Shown here: piece by piece, positions 25,629-36,308 of the stretch
Layout of the letters: the number at the start of each line of letters is the position of its first letter
Position numbering within the stretch: position 1 is the first letter of the stretch
NCBI GenBank assembly: GCA_019321725.1
Contig: JAGSPU010001528.1
Location: 83,462-147,461, forward strand
Origin: Paulownia fortunei
Taxonomy: Eukaryota > Streptophyta > Magnoliopsida > Lamiales > Paulowniaceae
Length of the DNA stretch: 64,000 nucleotides
Direction: 5' to 3'
The notes under the pieces: generated by a model
Databases searched by the model: none
What the model was told of the DNA's origin: nothing
Seen by the model: the letters and a program-made list of their open reading frames with translations, nothing else
Made by a program: the position numbers and the translations under genes

Positions 25629-27862
25629 AGCAAGACCGGAATTTGGAGGATGGTTGTTATTAAGACATATGAACTTGTGGAGTTGTTATTTTTGGCGGTG
25701 GTTGTCTTTGTTATTCCAGCATAATGAGCTTTTGTAAATGGAAGCCGGTGCTGGAATTGCAAACTGAAAGCTGAAAGAGAGTCCAGTCTGGTTCTGTACA
25801 GTATACTAGTAGTTAGTATTACATTACATAGATATATATAGATGCAAGAAATAGAAGAGGAGGGGGGTATGGGAGATAAAAGGTAGTGAAAAATGAATAA
25901 AAAGGTGTGGAGAAGAGATAAGAGAGGACAAGGGTGGGTATATATAGAGTAGTTAAAAATGTAAATAATAGGGAGTATATATGTTTTGCTGAAAGATGAT
26001 ATGGCAGAGGAGGAGAATGAGGACGGGGTTTTTTTTATGGAAGATGTATGTTTTTCATGTAATGGTGTCTTACCCTGGTTGGATTTTCATCTCTAATAAT
26101 TCTATATTTGTATGGGATGGAGTGGAGGTCTTGGATATCGGTCTTTTCTATGAGCACCAACATTAAAGCAAAATTACATACATGGTTTATGAAATATATT
26201 ACTCCTTGCTCGGAAGACACGATGAGATTGGAGAATTGACTCCAGACTTTGCAAATTTCACTAAGAAAGATATTTTTTTTCTTTTTGGTTCAACGCACCA
26301 AGTCCACCATAGAAATTTTATTCTCCCTTTTGAATGGTAACAGGGTTTATACTAATGTTTCTGCGAAGCAAATTATTATTGGCATATGAAGAAGAAGAGA
26401 GAGAAAAAAAAAAAAAGTAGAGAAAGGTGTTGGTAATGAATGGTATTGTGTCAAATGCCAATAAATGCTTGACTAACAAGTTTTGACAAAAACAAAATGG
26501 GGCAATTGTCTCAGTCTGCTGACATTATTTTATTTTATTTTATTTAAAAAAGAAATACTAGTAGGCTGTAGCTTAATTAATCTTTTCTTTTCTTATGAGC
26601 AATGCAGGATGACTCGGCTAATTTTTTATTTTGTATATTTGTTTGTATTGAATAGAAGACTATTGTGATTTGAATAGAAAAGGAAGAAATTAGTGAGAGG
26701 AAGCAAGTCCAGGCAGGCCACCGCCCACCTCCACTCATGGATTAACTCCTCTTCCTACTTTTTCATTTTTCCTTGACGTATATTGTGCATAGAACAAAAA
26801 AACGTGTTTATTGTTGCATTTAATCATTTGAGAGTTAGATCAGGCATACCTGATGCTTATACGCTGGTACCACCACCACCACCACCACCACCAGAAATGA
26901 GAAAAAAACCCAAAATTCAATAACTAATGAATGATGTCCAAAATTAAACCATTTAATCTCTGTTGGCTGTTGCTGTGGTGTGAGGAAAATGATTCAAACC
27001 TCTTTCTTCTTCCAAATCTTTTATCGTCTCATCTCATAGGATTCATTAAATGAAAGGGGGGGTTGAATAATATGTTTGAATTTTGTCCAGTACAGGAACC
27101 ATCTTATTATCCCACATGCTTGAATATAACTGCTTTGATCTGAATGGCCAAGGGAACTCTCTGACTTGATATCTGCTGCCACCCCAACCCAGAAATATGA
27201 AATTTCTGAGCGGCATTTACTACCATCAAATCCATGAACAGACGAGCACCACAGACCAAAATACTCCACTTGTAACACCAAGATAATCAGACCACATTTT
27301 GATATTATTAACTTATCATGCTCGTAATTGAACACAATTAAAAATTACAATAAATACCACATCCTTCTTAATCACTCCATGAAGATCAAGAAACTCACCA
27401 GCCAACATAATGTCGCATATACGCCATCAAAATTAAAGAGGCGAACAGCCAAACAATTGACAGAATCAAGAAATTCCTAAATGGAAATCACAAGGAAAAG
27501 AAGAGGACAAAAACATAGTGAAAATTTAAAGAACGACAAGTGTCACCCATTAAACATAGGAGAACTCCAGCAGTGCTTGCAGTCTAAAATATTTCTACTA
27601 TCTTGATAGTTGGAGACAAACTATTGTATCTCCCATAGCATAACATCTCTTTCTGCTATAACTCAAACTTAAGTATGAAATGAATATATCTGAATCAGCT
27701 AGAATAACTAGTTACAAGTAGTTTGAATATACACAGTTCAATAAACAACAAAGAAATTTTCCAGCAAAAAAAAATTCAATGGATCAACGTACAGGTTGGC
27801 ATGTAAAGCAATTTTTCCATTCTCTTTTCCCCTCTATTCAAAAGATTTCGTGTGAAGTCATA
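25629..27862. other. Intergenic spacer
   Basis: Lies between the 3' ends of the PLATZ gene (+) and the pfkB kinase gene (-). It should contain both 3' untranslated regions. An ACC trinucleotide run occurs at 26869-26892. No gene recognised. Confidence 0.55.
26869..26892. repeat. (ACC)8 trinucleotide repeat
   Basis: Eight uninterrupted ACC units in the spacer between the PLATZ and kinase genes. Confidence 0.9.
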
Positions 27863-30800
27863 TTACAAGCTGGAAATTTGATCAGAACCTACATCAGACC
27901 ACATAGCGGAGCTTTCATGATGGAATGCAAATGACTCAGCTAACTTTACAGCATCTTGTACTCTCAACCGAGTTCCTTGTTGTGCAACAACTATTGATGC
28001 AACCTTAGAAGCTAATGTACCCATACCTCTCAAATCAGATTCGCCATGTAATAAACCATACAATATGCCAGATGCATAGGCATCCCCGGCTCCACAAGTA
28101 TCTACTGGCACACAAGGCGATGGAGGAATGTAAACAGCTTCTCCTTTTACACCGATATAAGAGCCTTTAGGGCCATCTGTGACTGAAACAAGCGGAACAA
28201 AATGGCTCAGGTACCTCGTGGCAGAAACAGGGCTTTCATTTGAGGGAAAATGACAAAAAGTCCTGGCTTCATCACTGTTTGCAAAGATGATGTCTGCATA
28301 ATTTGCCATGATATCCCTGGCAAAGAAAAAATAAAAAATTGAAACTAATGAACGAAGGCTAATAAGTCCTTTAAATTTCCGCAGAGGCAATTCTGCATAA
28401 TAATATCCTGGTGTCAATATAGAAAAAGAGACATCAAAATCTTTTGACAGAATTGCTTGTTTAATCTTTTCAAAAAAGTAGCTATAGAGGGATCTCAAAA
28501 ATTCAATCAAGATGCAAGAGTCTCTTGTTTGATAAGAGTAAAAAATCCAATAAAACCCAAGGCAGACAAAGCAAAATACAGATGAACTTCAATAAAGACA
28601 AGTCTAATTTACAATCGCAAAACTGACCCTAAATCTTTAAATCTCTGTTTTCAAAGTCATTTCAACATAAAACAGTTTCCAATAACAATCACGTTAGTTT
28701 GATACTCATGTTGCCCAATTCACGAAAATGCAACAACCCAAAGCAATCCTGCTGACAAGTGAAGAAATATAAAGAATTGGGTATATTACAAAATGCTTAC
28801 CAGAAATCATCATAATGTCTCTCAATGCAGCTGACATCTGACGCCGTGATGGCAACCAGAGCACCACACCTGCGGGCCTCCTCACACGCCATGGCAATTG
28901 TTTTGATTGTGTCAGGAAATTCAAATAAGTATCCTTCAACAATTAATATACTAGTTTTGGATATCAAGCTGGCCAAGCACGGATCATAGTTTACCCTTGA
29001 AGATGTGCCCTGGTTTAATCAAAGGGAGCAATTTGTGAGCAATTCAAGAAACTGTTTCACTTTCATAAAACTTGAGAAGGAGAAATAATAGTCAGGATTG
29101 TCAGAGTAGTGTTCGGTGATGCCTCTAAGGATGTGGTTTTACAATATTTCAAGTCAAAGATCAATGAGATAGGACATCATTGATCCCGTTGAGACTTGCG
29201 CATACGATGTAGGCTCAAAAGGAGGATGCTCCGTTCCATGGGCATTGTGTAGAGACACTAGTGCATGTATGCGGGTCCTTGTTGGAGAATAAGTACACTG
29301 AACTACCCCACCTAAAAATTCCCAATTGGAAATATTCTATTATCGAATGGAATTTTCTCGTTACGATAGTATAAGAATTAATCCTTGGACTTGAGGCACC
29401 AAGGTAACCTTGTGCATGACATGTTGCACTTTGATGTATTTCCTGATTGCATGACAATCACATGGGATTTATGTTTGGTGTAACATCTTCATGTATGGAG
29501 ATTAATAAGTGACCAACAAAGGATTCGTCACCTATCTAGATAAATAGGTGAATCTCCTATATGTTTTACTGTCTTGACTCTAAAATCCTTGGCCAAGGTT
29601 GGATGAAAATTAGACGTGGGGCTTTCTAATTGTTCACTATCGAGTCAAGCTACTAGGAATGTAAACATAGTTATTGAGCTAATGGGGTTTCGACTAATGA
29701 TTCATGCCTTAGGCTCAATAGGAAAATTAGTGAGGAAGAATCGTACTTGCATGGTATTCGTAATTGGAATAAATTCGCACATTCACCTAAAACTAGGAAG
29801 TTATAATGCATTGCTAGGTACTTCCCATGACTTGTGGGTTCTTGGAATTAATAGGTTAATTCCAGAAAATTAATTAATTGGATTAATTAATCGAATAATT
29901 AATTGTTCAACTAAGTCACAGAGTTGTGAAGCCTACGACTAGCTTAGAGTGAACATAAGGGATCAAACACAAAATTTGGACAAGTCCATTTCTAGCATAG
30001 AAATTAATCAAAGTGTAGGATTAAATTAATTAATGTGATTAATTAATAGGGCTTAAATTAATTCAAATGTGGAATAAATTTAATTAATTAATTGGACCTA
30101 ATTGAATTAGGGAGCCCAATTGGAACATTTATTTAATTGATTAGATCAATTAATTAAGATAGGCCTAATTAATTAGATAAATTTATTTAATTGATTGGAT
30201 CAATTAAACTAGGGCCTAATTGATTAATTAAGTCTAAGCCTAATTGATTAATTAGGTCTAAACCCATTAGGTGTGGGCTTGTAGGGAGCCCCTTAAGAAA
30301 TTAGATTGGGAATCCAATTCCTAGAGGAAGTTGGATTGGGAATTCAATTCCTAATAGGTAATAAAGAAAAAGAAAAGTCCGTATGAGATAAGAAAACTTC
30401 TTAAAAGAGTTGGAGATAAGAATGAAAGAAGAGTCCTACATGAAAAGGACTTGTGGTAGCCTTTATTGGCAAACTTTTTGAACATTTTTTTGGGACTTTT
30501 TACTGTAAATTTTTGCTGGAAAAAGTGGAAAAACAAACCCTCTCTCTTGAAGAAAAATAGTTTTCTTCATCTCCAAAAATTCGTCTCTTCTTTTCCTTTC
30601 AATCTACAAAAGTTGGCCAACCTTTTACCTAATTTAATTCTTGATTCAATTGTTGAATTAAGAATTAATTTAAACACCTAAAACACTAATAGTTAGCGTG
30701 TTCTTGTTCCAAATAAAATCATTTTAGGATAGAATTATCGAATCGAAACTACTAGCATAGAATTCGATTGCGAGTGGGCATCCAAGGTGTGAATACCGTT

Positions 30801-33637
30801 AGATGGATAACATTTGAGATCCTAGAAGCGAATCAATTTTCAATCAAAAGGGTTTGAATTGAAGAACTTGAAAATTCATTCGTGTTGGGATAACGATTTG
30901 AATCGTTTCAATCCCTACATCAGCCGGAGTGCAAATCAAGGTAAGAGTTTCTGAAACCTTCTTGCTTTAAGTATCAGAAAACGCACAATTGAGTAATTGC
31001 GAAAGGGTTCCGGGATTAGTATTATTACATGTGATGTAATGTATATTTATTCTTTTGAAAATTTTAAATTCCACTGCATATACATTTTTCGGGATCGCGC
31101 GAACCTAACAAGGATAAGGATCGAAATTTCCTTTTCTGGATGACAAAGATAATAATGGATTCTGAAACTATGATAATATACATGATATGATGATGAGATG
31201 ATCTAATGACAATTGCAACTAACCAATGACATGGTAAATCAGTCTTGAGTTTATTACAAGTTATACGATGAAAAGGATAACTCTGGCCTTTTTGAGACGA
31301 CATAGAGCCTAACTTCACATTTTACGGAATTAAGCTCATTGGCTGAATCATTTCACAGCCCATAGAATCCGTAAAGGGGTCAAGAGTCATCACATTACAA
31401 TTCTTATTCATAGGTTAGCCAAGACAATATTAGATTCAGATGAGTGACAAGCATGGCATGTGTGCCTTACCATAATACATGCTTAACTTGGTCTATAATT
31501 AGTTGTGCTAGCAACTTCATTTAGTATGAGTTAGAAAGTGACAAATAATCCTATAGTCAAACTCGAGATTTCCTTCAAAAATAAAATAAAAAAAATTTAA
31601 GTTTTGCATAATTAGGTAACATCCTTGCTATTCTTTGAACCCTCTACATTCCTTGTTTCATGGTAGAGTTGCTCAACCTCGTCTGATAATCTACATCAAT
31701 TGATCTAACCACAAATCTTTATTGTACATTTTCCTCTCAATTAATTCTTTATGGTTGGTAGTAACTTAATGACCCTATCTTACCCTATCTTACAAACATC
31801 AGCACTACTCAATTTTAACTACAGTAGTTCCTTGCAAACCTGTCTTCAAGAATAAATCTTTGACAACATTGTCTTCGTATTTCCCACAAGGCGTACATTC
31901 TATACTTCTTCCACTTGATGAATTTGCTATATAAAAGTTTATACACTTGTTCGGAGGAGAAAGAAACCAATCACAAGAGTTGTTAGTTTGAAACTATCTA
32001 TTATATCTCAGGACCCAAATAGGAATGCCAAATCTAATTTGCAAAAGAACACAGGAACTTGCAAGGAAAAAAAATTCCGTTCTTTTCAAACTTCATCTCT
32101 ATGGAAGTATATCAGAGAAAAATTTTACAACATAACTGTGAATTTTGAGAGTTAGTTTAGACAATCCCTCAAATGCAGTCATGGTCACTCAGTAAAGGAA
32201 CTACTAAATCTTTCATTAACAAAAATGCTACTGACCTGGTATGCAAGCATTGTCCGTTGCGCGTCCGGAGTTGTGAGAACAATAACTGTTCCTGTTGTTC
32301 CATCCTTCACAGGTGCTGAAAGGAAATTCACATTTGCTCGCCGGAGTTTTGATCTATGTAAAAGAATCCACAAAGTACAATTCACAAACCAGACTCACTA
32401 AAAGTAATAACAAGACAAAACAAAATGTGTAAAGTAACCCATGTGCCTAACTTTAAGAAAACCCTTACCCATTCTACAGATCACTTGCACAAGTATAAGA
32501 GTAGTGAGTTCTTCCAGAAAAGAAATAGAAGTTGCAAGAATACAAAACATGGAAAGAAAGTCTACTGGTAGAATCCACCAATTGGATATTAATAGTAGAA
32601 GTTGTAAATTACATAAACATGGAAAAGAAAGTCTACCGGTAGAATCCACCCAATGGATCGCTTCCAACACTGCCTGCCATGGCGACATTCAATGAAGGCC
32701 CTCCAATGGTTTGACCACCAAGCCTTGCCAAGGCCACCAAGGTGTTAGAAAGAGAACCACCAGCAGCAGCTTTATAGCTGCATCCATCCATGGCCCGTAA
32801 AACTCTACCCCTTTCTTCATGATTCACTACTTTCCTTGTACCCTTCTCTAATCCAAGTCTATCAAGAAATTCATCATCAACCATGCCGGAAAAGTCCACC
32901 TACAATGGTGAGAATGAACTAGTTAACTTAATTCTCATAAAATCACAATAATTATAAATTGGCTAATCAACATGAATGACTAAGCAATTGATCAATTTTT
33001 GTTCAGGACCGAGGTGCATGAACATGGGCTTAATATTGCAATCTGCAAATAGTGTGACATGCAGAAGAAATATTCTCTCACTTGTAAACAAATGTGGGGA
33101 GTGCACACTTTACTTCTAAAGGTTGGGATAGATGCATGTGAAATGATCGGAAAGCAATTGAAGATCAATTTGACAAGTCAGGGAAAAAAAACAAGGAACC
33201 CCAACCAAAATGAATCCCTATATTGTAAAAGAACAGAAAGAACTGTTTCCATGTTAACCCATTCTACTTTCATGTTAGTACCCAAGTTCATACCCAGAAT
33301 AACTAACCGTAAACCCAATAAAAACAATCTTTCTAATCCAAATTCTCCACAACCCGCATGGCAGGAAAAAAATTCTATACATTCTGATATGAAATGGAAG
33401 AATAAATTAAAAGAAATGACTAAGAAGGTTAATTTTAGTAAGGAAATTACCATGGCTTGGCCGAGGCCCAACACATGCCATCTATCTGGCAAGGAGGCAG
33501 AAGATTCCTTATCATTTTCCTGCCTGGTGGGCTTCATCGTCGTCAGAATCAGAAACTTCTAACTCATCAGTTGCAGAGCCACAACGACTACCGTCCACCA
33601 AACCATCCGTATAGCTGGCGTCGCTGCCACTAGACAT
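27863..33637 (-). CDS. NARA5: pfkB-type carbohydrate kinase, NARA5-like
   Basis: Five exons in transcription order: 33637-33451, 32899-32637, 32353-32236, 29009-28801 and 28316-27863. The ribokinase fold is clear: WHVLGLGQAMVDFSG at the start of the domain, AAAGGSLSNTLVALARLGGQ (substrate Gly-Gly), NVAMAGSVGSDPLGGF, and the pfkB signature DTCGAGDAYASGILYG with the catalytic Asp of GAGD. It strongly resembles Arabidopsis NARA5, a plastid kinase reported to be needed for photosystem I and Rubisco accumulation; the sugar substrate is not established. The N-terminus is uncertain. From ATG 33637 an acidic leader (DELEVSDSDDDE) runs into a stop unless one A is removed from the run at 33515-33518, giving 409 residues. 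A start at 33537 is in frame without correction but loses the leader. No obvious transit peptide was found. Intron 3 carries a solo-LTR-like insertion. Confidence 0.85.
29132..31110. mobile_element. Solo LTR-like insertion in a kinase intron
   Basis: A 1,979-bp block begins TGTGG and ends CTAACA (TG...CA termini). AGGA lies immediately on both sides (29128-29131 and 31111-31114), as expected for a retrotransposon target-site duplication. It has no gag or pol reading frame. The middle (about 29865-30260) is built of AATTAATT-type repeats. It sits inside the 3.2-kb third intron of the pfkB kinase gene and explains most of that intron's length. The family and transcriptional direction are unknown. 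Confidence 0.55.
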
Positions 33638-34926
33638 AGAAGAACAGTTGGAATTGGAATTGGAAATTGAATTGATTGGAAGAGAACATGTGGGATATGA
33701 ATGGTTGTGCGGTTAAAAAGGGAGGAATTAAGGGTAATGGTGTTAAGGAGCCATAATGGTAGGTCTTAAGAGTGGAGGATGGAGAAGATATTTCGGAGAT
33801 AGAGATAATCGGGGGAAATTTTCTGAGTAGAATGGAATTGGAGGCGGAGAAGAGGATGATAGGGAGATGAGAGAGAAAGACATGACGGTGATTTTTTTAC
33901 AATTTGCCCACTCCAAGACCCAACTATTTCGTTGGTTTGTTTAACTAATTTTCAAGATTGTTCACTGGTAGGCTGCCACTGCCGGGGATGAGGATGCACA
34001 GTACGTCTCCACCCACAACTCCGCACTTTGTGCTCCGCGGCCATTACCATTTTTCCATTATATGTATATATATGGTCTTGGTTTATCTTCTATCTCTTAT
34101 CTTTTCTGTTATTCCTATTTTGCCCCTCCTCTCTTTCCCTCTTCCCAAGGAAATACCAAGACTAGCAGCTAATTCAATATTTATGAGACTACCAAATCAG
34201 CCCTAAGCAAGTTAATTTTATGTATAAGCAAATGAGTAACCAACTACTGAAATTATAGCATATATACTATGTGGTATAAAGTGATTATCGTTTATAAATT
34301 AGCCCTAAGAGGAGTTGATTATCGTTTTATACATATACATGTGTACTTGTATATGGAGGGTAAAAGGGAAAAAAAAAACAAGCAAAGGAATTTGTGGAGA
34401 CTTGTGATTATATGTAAGATATTGCTTTTAGGCCGTCTGGTCGGGAAGGTTACAGGTAGAGCTTTTGAGGGCGATGAGAGGAGACCAAAATAGAGTTGCA
34501 GGGGTTGGTTTGTTTGGAAGGTTGTAAGAGGTAGCCATATGGAATTTGATTGACAAGGCTTAGATGAGAGCTACACAGAGGATAGTAATTGGCAATTATG
34601 GAAAATGAGTTTTTGCCACCAAGTACCCGTGACTGAAAATTAAAATCATAATTTTGATTTTGATTTTGAATGCCCAAACTTAAAAATTGTTTAATTACGC
34701 AAATTTTGATGCTTACTTTCTGGGGTGCCTTATATAATAATTATATATTGCCGTGAGTTTCTTGTTCCTTAATTGTAATGTTCTCTTATTTGTAAGCATC
34801 AGCGTCAGCCTTGATTTATTATTGTTGGAGGGATGCTATATGATTGACATATAGAAAACAAGTATCTTTTTATGTTCATAGTCAATGCTTCTTGACAAAT
34901 ATAAAAATAATAAAAATAAACTAACA

Positions 34927-34999
34927 GCCCGTCTAGCTCAGTTGGTAGAGCGCAAGGCTCTTAACCTTGTGGTCGTGGGTTCGAGCCCCACGGTGGGCG
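34927..34999 (+). tRNA. tRNA-Lys (anticodon CUU)
   Basis: A 73-base cloverleaf without intron. The acceptor arms GCCCGTC and GGTGGGC pair (with G-U wobbles), followed by discriminator G. The D-arm/A-box is TAGCTCAGTTGG. The anticodon arm is CAAGG-CTCTTAA-CCTTG with anticodon CTT. The T-arm/B-box is GGGTTCGAGCCCC. A CTTTTA stretch about 17 bases downstream can serve as the RNA polymerase III terminator. CCA is not encoded, as expected for a nuclear eukaryotic tRNA. Confidence 0.96.
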
Positions 35000-35038
35000 T
35001 GCATAATAATATTTGGCTTTTATGCTTTTTCACTTAAG

Positions 35039-35297
35039 TAACATATTATACTCTCAAATGGATGGGCTTCGGCTTTATAAAGTGTGGCGAAAGTCATCTA
35101 CTTTAGGGCCTCTACTTTTTGATATTTGATCCATATAATATTCTAGATGGTCGGCTCTTCAGTCGTAACATATTATTCTCTCACAAATGGGTGGGCTTCC
35201 GACTTTATAAGTGTGGCGAAGTCATCTACCTTAGGGCCTCTATTTTTGGTATTTGATCCATATAATATTCTACCATAAATGATAGGTTTTTTAGTCG
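35039..35297. repeat. Diverged ~130-bp tandem duplication
   Basis: Two head-to-tail copies (about 35039-35165 and 35166-35297) share TAACATATTAT, GGGCTTC, CTTTATAA, GTGTGGCGAA, TAGGGCCTCTA and TTGATCCATATAATATTCTA, with scattered substitutions and indels. They lie about 40 bases after the tRNA gene. No coding potential seen. Confidence 0.8.
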
Positions 35298-36308
35298 TAT
35301 TTAGTGGGCCTATTATAATATTTGTACAACGATCAATTTCAACCAATCTCTTGGGCTTGGCAGCAATAGCAAACTATTCATGTGTTGCCAAATAAAATTA
35401 AGCTATTTCTGGCAGTAATACAAGGTGGGTGTGGGATTAAAACAATTTAAAATTAGATTGCTGACTTTACTGAAAATGCATGCAACTAATTTTATTTTTT
35501 AAAAAAAATTATATATATCCTATAGGAGCCCACATAACATTGCAATGAACACAGTTCTGGTTCAGAATTTGAAAATAAAAGATGAAAGAAGAGATGGGTG
35601 ATAGGAATTAGAAGGTCCCCAGACAGAAGTGGGAGCAACTATTCTTCAAAATTGAATTTGTCCCAGTTGACATGTCAGAACCGGTGGATGCGGGCACGCT
35701 CACACAACCCGCAACTCTCTCTCTCACACGGTGTCCACGTGTCGCCCATCTAGCCACATGCTCTCCCACTCCTGTGGATGCCGCCAGCTTTAACGTTCCA
35801 CACCTGATGATTCCTCTTTCCTCATTCCCTCACCACACTTCCTAAAGTACCCTCATATCAGGTTGAAAATCTCAATGTCATGGTAAAATTTCTATTTTTG
35901 GCTCAATAGATTAGCTCTTGTTCACTTTCTACTCCCATTTGTCACCACATTAACACATTTATTTACTCTTTTATTTCCAATGGATGTTGCACCGTCTGCG
36001 TTAAAATGAAGCAAAATGAAGACTCAAAAGGACTAAATACATATATTATGTAAAAAGCAGCAATGGGTTCGAAAGGGAATACTTCTAACTTAATAGTCTG
36101 AAAATGCAATTTTCCGCCAAAAATCCCCAAGTTGGTAGAAAACGTAATATCCGAAAAGAACCAGTGTCAATTATGAACCAGAAGTGTCTCTAAAACCCCA
36201 CATTGTGCCCTCCATTCAAACCCTCTCTTTCGCTGCCTAGCCGCTCGCTTTCTTTCTCCGTTTACCAGTTTCGAAACCCTTCTTTGTAAACTTCTTGCCT
36301 GCGCCGCT

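Larger units (their letters stand above)
33638..36308. other. Divergent intergenic spacer with a tRNA gene
   Basis: Lies between the starts of the pfkB kinase (-) and the adenylate-kinase-like gene (+), so it should hold both promoters. It contains tRNA-Lys at 34927-34999 and a diverged tandem duplication at 35039-35297. No protein-coding exon recognised. Confidence 0.55.

Noticed and set aside
29866..30260. AATTAATT-rich stretch considered as a satellite or CRISPR-like array
   Set aside because: Repeats are short, irregular and AT-only, with no repeat-spacer pattern; it lies inside the LTR-like insertion.
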